DNA of 64,000 bases from Gnetum montanum (taxonomy: Eukaryota; Streptophyta; Gnetopsida; Gnetales; Gnetaceae). A model generated the notes under the pieces. The model searched no databases, was not told the DNA's origin, and saw only the letters and a list, made by a program, of their open reading frames with translations. The translations under genes were made by a program, and so were the position numbers. This document shows, piece after piece, positions 1 to 10,936 of the stretch (positions are counted from its first letter, which is position 1; every line of letters begins with the position of its first letter). The stretch spans positions 156,382-220,381 of the forward strand of contig MNCI01029516.1 of NCBI GenBank assembly GCA_015680685.1, given 5' to 3'.

Positions 1-525
1 CTGGGTGTCATCCTGCAAACACAACTCCAAGAAGACAAGAAAACCACAAGTGAATGAGTTAGCCAACACTTTAGACATGAATGTGGCTGATGCAAATGAA
101 GGCATCATGTGCAACTTGAGGTAAACAAATGAGTAGCAATAATGTTGTCAAAGCCAATGTGATGAATGATGTAGTGGGTGTTGATGAAGAAATTTCATGA
201 ATTCCAACAACATGTGAATGTGCCAGAGATGATCTTGCTAGTTTATAGTCTTAGCAGACTGTCATGGGTTAGTTTTGCATCATAACCCATTGGACGTTGC
301 CAGTTTATCATTGTAGCAGATGGTATGATGCTAGTTTATAGTCGTGCAAGACTATGAAGAGGCAAGCTAGTTTATAGTCTTAATGGACTCTAGTGAATGA
401 GCGTGATAGTTTAGTGTCATGTCGGATAAAGCTCTATGGTGTCGATTTACCGTCATGACTTTAGGACGTATTTGCGGTATCATTTTATCATCATGATAAT
501 AGGAAGAATACGTACCTTAAGATCA
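1..525 (-). repeat. 3' non-coding region of element A with tandem repeats
   Basis: No coding potential is seen. Positions about 235-500 hold degenerate copies of a unit with core AGTTTATAGTCTTAGCAGAC (antisense form), the same repeat found after integrase in B (5140-5470), D (40790-41070) and F (59640-59890). The first 60 bases match B at about 4935-4990, which sets the register with the intact 3' end of B. Confidence 0.7.
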
Positions 526-1790
526 TCAAACGTGGAATGGTTTCAGGTACATGTGATTTGTGGGATTGGCCAATTCGTTTCTGTCCATGTCTGCTAGTTT
601 GAACGCTCCATTACCATACGCTTTGGTGACCAAGTAAGGCCCTTCCCAGTTGGCTGAGAACTTATCCGTGTGCTCATGAACTACCTTAAGTACAAGGTCT
701 CCTTCCTTGATCGGACACTTATGGATGTCGTGTTGATGGCGTCGTCGTTGTTGCTTTTGGTACCACTCGATTTGATCAAGTGTTCGTGTGCACTTTTCTT
801 CCATCGAATCGAGGTCAACGATGCACAACTCATTGTTCTGACCTTCGTCGAGTAGTCTGGATAGTATGATTCTTAAGGATGGTACCTGCAACTCGAGAGG
901 TAAAACAACTTCTAAACCATAACCAAGACTATATGGTGTTTTACCCATGGACATCCTATGCGTTGTTCTGTATGCCCATAGCGCATAAACTAGCTGCTCA
1001 TGCCATCTTCGTTTGCTCTGATGAAGCATTTTCTTGAGCACCATGATGACAGTTTTATTTGTGGCTTTTTCTTGTCTATTGCTTTGAGGATAGTAAGGTG
1101 ATGAAAATGAGTGTTTAATACCTAAGCTTTCATAGAACATTTTTGTTTCGACATTGTTGAATTGTGGCCCATTGTTAGTGATGATGGTCATCGGGATGCC
1201 AAAACGAGTCACAATGTTTTCGAGGATAAAGTTGCATACTTGTTTCGATGTGGTCTTCCTAAGAGGGATAGCTTCTACTCATTTCACAAAATATTTAGTT
1301 GTGGTTATGATGAAGCTATGTCCCGCCAAAGATGAGGGAGTTATTGGTCCAATGATGTCTAACCCCCACTTCTGGAAAGGCAATGTGATTTGAGCTGTAT
1401 GCAACTCATTGGGTGGAACATGTATAAGATTACCATGCTTTTGACATGTATCACATGTTCTGACTTTGGAGAAATAGTCGTATTCCATATGTGGCCAATA
1501 GTACCCCAGGCATCTTATTTTGGTTGCCATTTCTTTGGACGCTATGTGCTCTCCATAGAGCCCCTCATGAACTTGATCCACAACGATTTGGCCATCGGTG
1601 CTATTAATGCATACCAGTAAAATACCTTCATAGGATCTACGACATAACATATCCCCTACTAGTGTATACTGTCGAGAGCATTTTTGCACTGCATCCTTCT
1701 ATGCATTCATTAGATGTTGAGGTGGTTCACCATGCAAAATGTATTCTTTGATGTCATCGTACCATTCTACGACGTGTGTTGTGCTAATGG
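526..1790 (-). pseudogene. Element A integrase (broken)
   Basis: Two reading blocks (1689-1279 and 1212-526) join across a TGA at 1276-1278. The N-terminal block has the retroviral-type HHCC zinc finger (VHEG, EHIA, then CDTCQ) and the start of the catalytic core (WGLDIIGP, first Asp). The second block has the other two catalytic positions, but both are altered: the usual TDNG is TNNG (Asp to Asn), and the Glu of NGQAEATN reads Lys (NRQEKATN). The C-terminal part (KFSANWEGPY) and the end LKPFHV fit Ty3/gypsy integrases. It follows the archaeal-type RNase H, as in the Tat lineage. Enzymatically dead by inference. Confidence 0.88.
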
Positions 1791-2340
1791 ATGCTATGGG
1801 AAGCTCATTAGGAGCATCAGTTATGGGCTTATTGCAGCTCATGATGGAAGTAGGCAACACATGAAACATGTTCAGTGAGATTTTTAGAGCTAATATGGCT
1901 AATGTGTCTACGATGGTATTATCATTTCTAGGGACATGTTGTAGTTCTACATTTATAAACTATTTCAACAAGTGTTTCGTCAAGTCACAGTAGGGTTGTA
2001 GATGGGATGCTTTGCATGCATAAACATCTTTGACTTGGTTTATGATTAACTGTGAGTCACCCCTAACTACGAGATGTGTGATGTTTGAAGCTTGTGCAGC
2101 CATAAGGCCTCTGAGGAGACCTTCATATTCTGCTATGTTATTGGTGCAAGGAAAGTTAAATCAGTAAGCAAAGGGTTGGATTTCCTTGGAGGGATATGTA
2201 ATAACTAAAGCGGCACTTCCACCTCGGGAGGTGGATGCTCCATCAAAGTTTAATATCACATCATAGTCATCAGGGACTATGTCAATTGTGCTTACATTTT
2301 CATTTGGGAACTCTAGATTAATCGTTGCTTGCTCTTGTAT
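1791..2340 (-). pseudogene. Element A archaeal-type RNase H (second RNase H)
   Basis: The segment shows the second RNase H typical of Tat-lineage elements: NFDGASTSRGGS (first Asp), TNNIAEYEGLLRGL (Glu), VVRGDSQL (second Asp), and a late VPRNDNTI motif close to the usual ADALA ending. A TAA interrupts the reading frame at the edge of the 2424-2161 block. It lies between the first RNase H and integrase. The family removes the RNA template during reverse transcription; the dual RNase H layout is known for Tat elements. Confidence 0.82.
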
Positions 2341-2874
2341 TGGTGATGCGGTCATCTGATTGACTATAGCTTGACCTTTGATGGATGATTGGGCTATGTA
2401 ATGCAAGTCAAACTCAACAGTCATTGCCTTCTAGCGAGCTATCTTGCTTTATTTGTACATGCTATTTGTGATAGCTCTAAGCACGTTGTCTTTACAAATG
2501 ATATTTACTTGGTTACGGAAAAGATAATGTTGCCACTTCCTTAAAGAGAAGATAAGGACAAGGCATGATCTCTCCACATCATTGTAACATTGCTCATGGG
2601 CTACTAATGCATGGCTCAAATAGTAAATAGGAACCTCAGTCCCATCATCCCATTTTTAGAAAAGCATAGATGCGATTGATGAATCTGTTGTGGCAAGGTA
2701 GATGTAGAACAATTTATTGCTCTAAGGTGGATAAACTATCGGTAATTGAGTCAATGTCGTTTTGATATTGTCAAAAGCTTCTTGACATTATGGGTTCCAT
2801 TGAAACTGTACACTCTTGCGTAACAAATGGTTCATGGGTTTCAATTTATCAGTCAATTTTTCAATGAAGCGCGT
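2341..2874 (-). pseudogene. Element A RNase H, 5' part cut off by element B
   Basis: Degenerate RNase H of the Ty3/gypsy pol, recognisable by comparison with B (7331-7850) and D (38651-38990), including the shared tail FDLHYIAQSS followed by KGQAIVNQM. The upstream end stops at 2874, where the element B LTR begins. The sequence continues at 22228. The junctions carry five bases CGCGT and AGCCT that align to the same five target positions in B, consistent with a diverged target duplication. Confidence 0.75.
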
Positions 2875-4089
2875 TGTACCGTCCGAAATCGTCGATCTTC
2901 GACTGGAAGGAAACAGAGACCGTGGGATCACAAGACGTGCACAGAAGACCCTACCTTCGCCTGAGGGTGAGCTAGAATGAATGAAGGGAGAGCACCTTGG
3001 GTGGTCCGCACGCGGATTAGACAAGGATTTTCCCGAACGTACACCAAAGTGCAATACGCTAGGTTATACGTGAACAACGTTACAGGCGTAAATCAAAGCG
3101 TAAACAGTGTAACTGATGCAGACAGAGCATAAATGTAAACGAGCGAAAACAGAATACATGCAACAATTAATGCAAACTGTAAATTATTTTGGGAAGAAAA
3201 TGTAACAATGGCATTACAGAATGAGAGTACAATGCACCGGTCTAACGTAGTTGTGACTGGGACACAAGGCAGACGAAAAGCCCCGGTGGATGCAAGAATG
3301 ACTGTGGGCTGGTTCGCACTGTAGGCACAGCGTAGAGGCTGTATGCTCAGCATACATGGTTGTCCAGCGTATATAGTTTTCTGCTCTGGTTCTCAGCGTC
3401 TCTGCTCTCTGGTTTGCTCTGGGATTTCCCACCGTCTTTGATCTCGTGAAAAAATTGGGCTTTTATACAGGTTTTGACATCAGACTCGGGTTGGGTGACA
3501 CGTGGCATGTTGACCGAGTGCAAAAGTGTAAAATTTACAAGTGTACAATAGGTTACATTTGCTGGGCGTATACGCTCGTATACGTTGAGCGTATACGCTG
3601 TATCAGGCGAGTGTAGACTCTGGGCGTATACGCTGGATGCATTGGGCATATACGCTGTGGATGTTGGGCATATACGTTGGGTGTATATGCTGGTGGTTGT
3701 TGTCTTGTACCAATTCTTGCTCTACAGTGTTGCTTCCATGCCTTCTTCGAGGATTTCATGCTAGGCGTATACATCGATTGTACCTGCTGGGCGTACATGT
3801 GAGGCGTGTATGCTGGGAACTTCAGGCGTATACACTGGGCGTATATGCTGTAGATGCCAGGCATATACGTTGGGCATATACGCTGTGGATGCCAGGCGTA
3901 TACACTGAGAATGTTGACTTGGGCGTATACGTCGAGCATATATGCTAAGAATGCATACTTAGTGAAAATTAAGCATCTGATCTTCGAAGTTGCCATGTTT
4001 GATAGCAGATGTGGCCGTGGTTGTCTGCGGGTCGTAGTGACCTGCTTCTCATCGAAAAAGTACTAAGCTCAAAATTTTGTGGTGTTTCA
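2875..4089 (-). repeat. 3' LTR of element B
   Basis: Minus-strand LTR from TGAAACACCACAAAATT (4089) to GGACGGTACA (2875). The U3 half (about 3550-3950) carries many copies of the palindrome GCGTATACGC and near variants. The promoter follows: TATAAAAG on the minus strand at 3467-3460, preceded by a G-box-like CACGTG. It is the partner of 21050-22227; the two are clearly alike throughout but differ in the number of palindrome copies (1215 against 1178 bp). Confidence 0.9.
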
Positions 4090-4143
4090 TTGGCCCCTCT
4101 TTGTTGATGCTTGGAGGAATAAACCTGAGAAGTGTCGACAAAG
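4090..4143 (-). promoter_or_regulatory. Polypurine tract and adjoining inverted repeat of element B
   Basis: Directly upstream of the 3' LTR on the minus strand is AAAGAGGGGCCAA, the plus-strand DNA primer of reverse transcription. It is preceded by an imperfect inverted repeat (plus positions 4098-4111 and 4130-4143; CTTTGTTGATGCTT and AAGTGTCGACAAAG). The same arrangement precedes the LTRs at 42470, 46787 and 61033. Confidence 0.8.
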
Positions 4144-5493
4144 AAGTGCAAAATACCATAAGCACTTGATAGAGACTCTGTCCGTTGCCACTTGACTAGA
4201 CGTTATCACACCGTGTTCAGTAGTTCATGGGATTGAGAGACATAAATTTTGCATCTGGATGGGGATATCGAGATTGTGGGGAGTGGGAACTAACTAAGAG
4301 ATTGTACTTGGTAAAGGGAATGCTCTAGTGTGTGTCATGCTGATCCTTGTCAATAGCCATTATTTAGCAGACTCGAAATCCAAACATGTGATGTGCATCC
4401 TTTGGCAGAACAAGGCTCTTGGTTAGTGTCCAAGAGGTCTTTGTTGGCAAGGCCAAAGCCACATGATGACGTGTTGAATTCTTTGGAGGAACAGGGCCCT
4501 TGTTTGGTGTTTTAGGGCGAACCTGTTGGCGGAGAGCCAAAGCCATGCAACGGGATGTTTCTTGATTATTTTTTGACATGAGTACTTGGTTCCAAGACAA
4601 CTGCCTTCCTGCCTAGGGTTTATATGGGAAGTGCCAAGGATCTTAATGATTTTTTTTTTGAAGAAAATGCTTTGATCTGGTACTCATGCTTAAATGCTAT
4701 GTTGTGTGTTGCAACTGCTGTGAAGTGTTACAGTGTGAAATAGCATGCTCAAAGTTTTGAATGTTCTGGGTGTATCAGAGGCCTGGCTGAGTAGAATGTG
4801 TCAGTGAATAGATAGGGATTATACCGGGAAATGGGGATGTACTAGTGAATGTTTTGATTTAGTCTCACCACGTGGGCTGTGAACATTGCCTCATCTTATT
4901 GCTTATGATGAAATACATTCTTGTACGAATACCTTTGAGTGTCATCCTGCAAACACAACTCCAAGGAGACAAGAAAACCATAAGTGAATATGCAAGCTTA
5001 GACTTAAACAACAACTGATGGAATAAAGGTACTGGAAGAGATTTTAGGCAGCAATGTTGGGAGGATCGTCTGATGGCGGGCGATGCAGTGATTCTGATGA
5101 AGCTTGAATGTGGCTGCAGATTGAAGAAATAGAAATGGAGTTGCTAGTTTGTAGTCTTAGTAGACTATCATGGGTTATTTTTATGTCATAACCTGTTGGA
5201 CATTGCCCGTTTAGCGTCGTGGCTGACGTTACGTTGCCAGTTTCTAGTCTTAGCGGACCATGAAGAGGCAAACCAGTTTATAGTCTTAGCAGACTCTAGT
5301 GAATGCAACGGTGGCAGTTTACTGTCATGCTGGATGGGTGCTATTTTATCATCATTATGGACAATGTGTGGTATCAGTTTATCATCATGATCCCAGGACG
5401 AGTTGTGGTATCAATTTTAAGTCATAATCTAGGACTGTTCTGTGGTATCAGTTTATAGTCATGACCCCAGGACTCTCACGTACCTCACTTTGT
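4144..5493 (-). repeat. 3' non-coding region of element B
   Basis: No protein domain is seen. Positions about 5140-5470 hold tandem degenerate copies of AGTTTATAGTCTTAGCAGAC (minus-strand sense form GTCTGCTAAGACTATAAACT), the same repeat family that follows integrase in A, D and F. Between 4340 and 4640 there is a G- and T-rich stretch with two partial duplications (GGCAAGGCCAAAGCC and similar). Confidence 0.65.
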
Positions 5494-6760
5494 TTAGGCG
5501 TAGAATGGCTTCAGAAACGAGTGATTGGTTGGATTTGCAAACTCATTTCCTTCCATATCAGTTAACTTAAATGCTCCGTTGTCAAATGCTTTAGTGACCA
5601 AGTAAGGCCCTTCCCAGTTGACTGAGAATTTGTCCGGGTGTTCCCAAATAGCTTTAAGTACAAGGTCACCTTCTTTGATAGGGCACTTACAAACGTCATG
5701 CCGATGTCGCTGCCATTGTTGCTTTTGGTACCACTCAATTTAATTGAGCGCATGTATGCGTTCCTCCTCCACCGAGTCCAGGTCGATGATGCGCAGATCA
5801 TTGTTTTGCCCGTCATCGAGGAGTCCGGAAAGTGTGATCCTTAAAGATGGTACCTATAATTCCAAAGGTAAAAAAGCTTTTGAACCGTAAACAAGACTAT
5901 ATGGCATTTTACCTATTGAAGTCCAATGTGTAGTACGATATGCCCACAATGCATATACCAATTGTTCGTGCCACCTTCTCTTGCTTTGGGTAAGCATCTT
6001 TTTAAGTATTGCAATAATTGTTTTGTTTTTTGCCTCTGCTTGCCCATTGCTCTAAGGATAGTAAGGGGATGAAAATGAGTGTTTGATCCCTAGACTTTGA
6101 CAAAAGGTTTTGGTCTTGACACTGCTAAATTTTGGCCCGTTGTCAGTGATGATTGTCATGGGGACGCCAAAGCGGGTTACAATGTTTTCGAGAATGAAAT
6201 TGCACACGTGTTTAGACGTAGTTTTTCAAAGGGCAAAAACCTATACCCACTTCGTAAAATATTCCGTTGTAGTTATGATGAAACTATGCCCTGTAGAAGA
6301 TGAGGGTGTTATTGGGCCGATAAGGTCCAATCCCCATTTTTGAAAGGGCCATCTGATTTGCGCCGTGTGCAACTCATTTGGTGGGACATGGATTAGGTTA
6401 CTATGTTTCTCGCAAGTACTACATGTTTTGGCCTTGGAAAAACAATCATACTCCATGTGTGGCCAATAGTAGTCTAAGCATCTTATTTTTGTTGCCATGG
6501 CTTTTGGCGCTATATGTCCTCCACATAGTCCCTCATGTACCTGTTTGACAATGGTTTGGACATCAACACTACCAACACATGTTAGAAATATGCCTTTGTA
6601 GGATGTACGACACAATGTGTTCCCTACTAGGGTATACTACTTAGAAAGTTTTTGTACTGCATCCTTTTGTGTGTTTGTTAGGTGCCATGGTGTTTCACCG
6701 CATAGAAGGTACTCTTTTATGTCATCATACCATTCTATCGTGTGTGTTGTACTAACAGAC
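5494..6760 (-). pseudogene. Element B integrase (broken)
   Basis: The zinc finger and first catalytic Asp are in the block 6615-6241 (VHEG, GHIA, CSTCEK, WGLDLIGP). The rest reads in broken frames down to a TAA at 5494-5496 after LKPFYA, matching the LKPFHV and LKPYYI ends in A and D. Frameshifts fall around 6240-6100 and 5880-5816. It would catalyse insertion of the element into host DNA. Order and family as for the A copy. Confidence 0.85.
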
Positions 6761-7330
6761 GCTATTGGCAACGTATCAAGGGTATCGGTTATTGGTTCGA
6801 CATAACTAGTTATCGAGCTTGGCAACATATGGAACATGTCAGGCGATATGTTTAATGAGAAGGTGGCTAGTGCATCTGCGATGGTATTATCATTTCTAGA
6901 GACGTGTTGCACCTTGATGTTTTCAAATCACTTCATCAAGTGTTTTGCCAAGTTACAATATGGTTGTAAATGTTGGGCTTTACATGTATAAATGTCTGTG
7001 ACTTGGTTTAAGACCAGTTTTGAGTCTCCTCTAACCACGAGCCGTGTGATATTTGCGGCCAACGCCGCTATGAGACCTCTAAGGAGACCTTCGTACTCTA
7101 CTATATTGTTGGTACAGCGAAAGTTGAAACGATAGGCAAAGGGTCTGATCTCCCCGGAGGGATAGGCGATGACTGCGGCAGCACTTCCCCCTCGAGAGGT
7201 GGATGCTCCGTCAAAGTTTAGAATGACATCGTAGTCATCGGGCACTATGTCTATTGCGCTTATGTTCTCATCCGGGAATTCTGGCTCTATTGTCTCTTGA
7301 TCGTATGTTGGTGACGTGGCCATTTGATTT
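6761..7330 (-). pseudogene. Element B archaeal-type RNase H
   Basis: Well-preserved second RNase H: NFDGASTSRGGSA, TNNIVEYEGLLRGL and VVRGDSKLVLNQV give the Asp, Glu and Asp positions. A late motif (VSRNDNTIADALAT, in the block 6912-6637) has the conserved Asp. One stop separates the two blocks near 6925. It is diagnostic for the Tat lineage when found between RNase H and integrase. Confidence 0.85.
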
Positions 7331-7850
7331 ACTATGGTTTGACCCTTAACTGATGATTGCGCTATGTAATGTAGGTCAAACTCAGCTATCATGGCTTTCC
7401 ATCGTGCTATCTGACTCGTCTTGTAAATGTTTCCTGTGATGGATCTGAGCACATTATCCTTGCAGATTATGTTAACTTGGTTGTGGAAGAGGTAATGTCG
7501 CCATTTCTTTAGAGAAAAGACTAAGGCTAAACATGACCTCTCTACGTCATTATATTTCTTATCGTGAGCAACTAATGCATGGCTTAAGTAATATACAGGG
7601 ACTTTGGTTCCGTCATCTTGTTTCTAGCAAAGCATAGACGCGATTGACGAATCTGAAGTGGCAAGGTAGATGTAAAACAGTTTATCGTTTCGAGGTGGAT
7701 AAACCGTGGGCAATTGGGTAAGTGTCGCTTTAATATTATCAAACGCTTCCTGGCACTGTGAGTCCATTCAAAATGAACGTTCTTGCGCAACAAGTGATTC
7801 ATAGGTTTTAATTTATCTATTAGTTTTTCTATGAATCTTCTGATGAATTG
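7331..7850 (-). pseudogene. Element B RNase H (first)
   Basis: Degenerate RNase H domain between RT and the archaeal-type copy. Recognisable pieces are the LRKNVHFEW connection segment near 7770 and the downstream tail through FDLHYIAQSSVKG. At least three stops or frameshifts are present. D (38651-38953) is the clearest copy for comparison. Confidence 0.72.
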
Positions 7851-8553
7851 GAGTCTACCTTATAGACCTCAAAGTTTAGTAAGGTTGCCAGGTGGTTTTA
7901 GATTTGTTATGGCCTTAACCTTATCGGGGTCTACCCGTATCCTTGCTTCTGAGGCTATGAACCCAAGCATTTTTCCTGTTTTGACTCCAAAGACACATTT
8001 CTTTGGATTAAGTCTCAACTCATATTTTAAACAACATTTTAACACCAAGTCAAGGTCTTGTACATGTTGTTGTGATGTTTTTGATTTAACCACGATGTCG
8101 TCCACGTAGTCGTTGAGCAAGTGTAATATGTAATCGCTAAAGATGAATGTCATCACCCTTTGATACGTGGCCCCAGCGTTTTTGAGACCGAAGGGAATCA
8201 TTGTATAGCAAAAGGTTCCCCATGGTTTCATGAAGGTAGTTTGGAGTTGATGCTCTAGGTTAATGCATATCTAGTTGTATCCCGAGAAGCCATCCATAAA
8301 AGATAATAAGGTGTGCCCAGCAGTCGATTCGATAAGTTGATTGATGCTGGGTAGGGGAAAATCATCTTTTATGGTTGCGACGTTAAGATCCTGGAAGTCA
8401 ATGCATAAGTGAATGCTTCCGTTCTTCTTCAGGACAATGACCATGTTGGATACCCATTCGGTGTAATCGACGGCTCGAATGAAACTATCCCAATAAAGTT
8501 TGGTGATCTCACTACAAACTGCCAATACCACCTCAGGTTTAACCTTTCGTGCC
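7851..8553 (-). pseudogene. Element B reverse transcriptase, C-terminal part
   Basis: Two blocks (8654-8271, of which the first part is solo-LTR sequence, and 8231-7869) hold the RT core: LCIDFQDLN, SFMDGFSGYN (motif A Asp), TPWGTFCYTMIPFGLKNAGA, NDYVDDIVVKS (the YxDD active site) and LNPKKCVFGV. The N-terminal part of the same RT lies at 9737-10163, beyond the inserted solo LTR. One stop falls between the blocks near 8270. Copies the element RNA into DNA in the family; this copy is dead. Confidence 0.9.
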
Positions 8554-9736
8554 TGAAACACCACAAAATTCTGAGCTTTGTACTCCCCCAGCAAAAAGCA
8601 AGGTCCCTGCGACCCACAGGCAACCGTGGCTACAGTTGGCGTCGCACATTGCAACTTTGGAGGACAAAAGGCTTCATTTTCACTAAGTGTACATCCCCAG
8701 CGTAGATGCCCAGCGTATATGCCTAGAACCTACAACGTATATGCCCAGCGTATACGCCTGGCACCTACAGCGTATACGCCCGACACCCCAGCGTGTACGC
8801 CCCGGTACTGCAGATGCACACACTCGACGACAGAATCTCCAAAGGAAGAATGAAGACAGCACCAAAGAGCAAGGATTGAAGCAAGTGGACACCCTTCAGC
8901 GTATATGCCTAGCGTGTACGCCAGCATCTATCAGCGTGTACGCCAGCATCCATCAGCGTATACGCCCACCGTGTACGCCAGCACAACATCTCCACCCAAG
9001 TTCACACGCTCAGCACACCCAGCGTATACGTCGACATGATATAGTGTATACGCCCAACACTTTTAATATTGTACATTTGTAAATTGTGTGCACCTGGTCA
9101 ACGTGCCACGTGTCGCCCAACCCGAGTCTAGCGTAACAACCTGTATAAAAACCCCGATTTTTCACTTTACTAGGGTCGGTTGGCAAAATCCTGGAGCATA
9201 CCAGAGAACATTTATGCTGTGCACCAGAGCTGAAACCCTCTTACGTTGGAAGCCTTGTATGCTGCAGATACTCTCTACGCTCCGCCTGCCCTGCGAACCA
9301 GAGTCATCCCTGTATACGCCGGGGATTTTCGTCCACCTTGTGCTCCCACACGACTGCATTAGACCGGTGCACTGTACTTTGACTCTGCAATATCATTGTT
9401 TATATTTTCTGCACAAGTTCTTTTACAGTTTTACGTCAATTTGGCCCATGAACTATTTACGCTCACGCTTCATTTGCATCCATTTACGCTTTACGTTGTT
9501 CTGTTGCCTTGTTTACGCCCTCACATCATTTACGCATAACCCAGCGTATTAGCATTTTGCGTACACATGGGAAAATCCTTGTCTGATCTGTGTGCGGACC
9601 ACCCAAGGTACTTTTCCTTTGTCGCATTCCAGCTTTCCCTCAGGCGAAGGCAAGGTCCTCTGTATGCGTCCTACGATCCTGCGGCCTCTATTTTTCCTTC
9701 CAGTTGGAGACCGACGATTTCAGGCAGTACAGTGCC
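8549..9736 (+). mobile_element. Solo LTR with perfect target duplication inside RT of element B
   Basis: Plus-strand LTR 8554-9731 (1178 bp), from TGAAACACCACAAAATTC to GCAGTACA, flanked by GTGCC at 8549-8553 and again at 9732-9736. The U3 region (about 8690-9070) carries CAGCGTATACGC words. A TATAAAA box lies at 9144-9150 after a CACGTG motif. No internal region exists on either side, so this is the product of recombination between two LTRs of one insertion. The opposite orientation to B and the intact duplication make it the youngest layer of the nest. Confidence 0.93.
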
Positions 9737-10163
9737 TTTTGTTTTACGGGTCTCAATTTTGGATCAAGGATGATGTTGTGCTGGATGATTTGGGGGTCCA
9801 ACCTAGGCATATCCATGTATGACCAAGCAAATGCCTTTATATTGTCCCTAAGCACATTCTCTAGGTCTTTGGCCAGTTGAGGTTATAGTAATGTACTTAA
9901 TTTTAATATTTTAATTTCCCCATCGGGCATGGTGATGGGGGTTTCGGTCAACGGGTCTTCGGTGATATTTTCAGCTTCTACATCAAGAGGTTTTGTCATA
10001 CCTTTGTAGTTGTCTATCGTTTGTTATGTTGAGGCTATGATTGCATCGTCCATTGATGAACTTAAGTGGATGAGATTTATGTCGATGTCCTTTGTAATTT
10101 TGCCATATGGTCCATCAATGATTAACGGCGTGGCTAAGTACTGGCAATCCATCAGGCTTGCTC
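9737..10163 (-). pseudogene. Element B reverse transcriptase, N-terminal part
   Basis: On the minus strand this reads the segment ahead of the RT core. It starts at GASLMDCQYLATPLIIDG and continues to the conserved SYMDMPGL-like segment near 9815, matching residues 3-140 of the A copy (GASMDSKQ through LRPVKQK). Frame breaks occur near 10024 and 9900. The solo LTR cuts it from the RT core. Confidence 0.8.
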
Positions 10164-10230
10164 CTACCAATGAACGGAGAGAAGGATGAGCTAATGGGTA
10201 TCGTTCTATGTCCTTTAGCAAATTAAAGTG
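10164..10230 (-). promoter_or_regulatory. Probable splice acceptor before RT (element B)
   Basis: On the minus strand the bases before RT read a pyrimidine-rich tract ATCCTTCTCTCCGTTCATTG then GTAG, with the exon beginning GAGCAAGC at 10163. The same position in A (CAG, 23370-23369) and D (CAG, 37425-37427) also carries a pyrimidine tract and AG. In all three the exon starts in the same codon phase. Ogre elements of the Tat clade are known to have an intron between protease and RT, so a spliced gag-pol RNA is a reasonable inference. Confidence 0.6.
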
Positions 10231-10254
10231 TGTGTACATGCATGATGGTGGTTT

Positions 10255-10470
10255 ATTGTCACACCGGGACGCATGGCAGTTTAGGGCCATACCAGGCCAT
10301 GGGTGGCAGTTTAATGCCTTACCGGGCCGTAGGGGGTTGATATGTATGGCAGTTTAGGGCCTTACCAAGCCATGACGGTAGTTTAAGGCCGTACCGGGCC
10401 ATAATGGTAGTTTAAGGCAGTACCAGGCCATAATGGCAGTTTAAGGCCGTACCGGTCCATAGGTTGTTTG
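10255..10470. repeat. 29-30 bp tandem array, RT side of the cargo cassette (B)
   Basis: About seven degenerate units of GGCAGTTTAAGGCCGTACCG with spacing near 29 bp. The mate array on the other side of the antisense gene is at 15745-16070. Equivalent arrays lie at 23462-23570 and 28865-29165 in A and at 36940-37310 in D. Confidence 0.85.
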
Positions 10471-10936
10471 TACTGGAATGTTCGGTGTAAACATCTAAAA
10501 TGGGGTTCATAGGAAAATTGGGATGGAGTAATTTTTATTTTATATTAACTACATAATTATTTTTTATTATTTTTGAACAAATTTCACCGAAAATAAGTAA
10601 AAATGCAAAAAAAGGGCAAAAAATGGCAAAATGGGAGGCGGCGGCATCAGCAACGGCGGTAGCAATGGCGGAGCACTATATAAAAGGGGGGGGATCATTT
10701 GTTGTTACTTTGACTTAGCAACGTAATCCGGAGCATAAGATCTCAGCGTAAGTGTAAACTGTGAAACCCCGACGTAAGCGTAAACTGTGAAACCCTGAGC
10801 GTAGACGTAAACCCAAATCCTACCCGTAGACGCCAACGACTAAACCCCAGCATAGACGCAGAGTGTAAAGGTTCAGCGTAGTCGTAAAGAGTTTCAACCC
10901 TTAGCGTAAACTGTCGATCCCAGCGTAGACGCTGAG
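10471..10936 (+). promoter_or_regulatory. Promoter and 5' UTR region of the antisense cargo gene (B)
   Basis: A strong plant-type TATA box, CTATATAAAAGG, lies at 10676-10687 on the plus strand, after a GC-richer tract with GGCGG repeats (10633-10672). The expected start site would be near 10715. From 10740 to 10930 the sequence repeats the words GCGTAAAC/GCGTAGAC (CAGCGTAGACGC just before the start codon). These resemble the palindromic words in the U3 of the same element. The ATG of exon 1 is at 10937. Confidence 0.65.

Noticed and set aside
3560-3950. GCGTATACGC cluster as a centromere or telomere satellite
   Set aside because: Spacing is irregular, copies are confined to the LTR U3, leader and cargo promoter or intron, and both LTRs carry the cluster.
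3347-3996. Tyr/Ala/Arg-rich open frames on both strands in the LTRs (also 8578-9082 and 21488-21940)
   Set aside because: They come from translation of the GCGTATACGC repeat words and are not kept between LTR copies.
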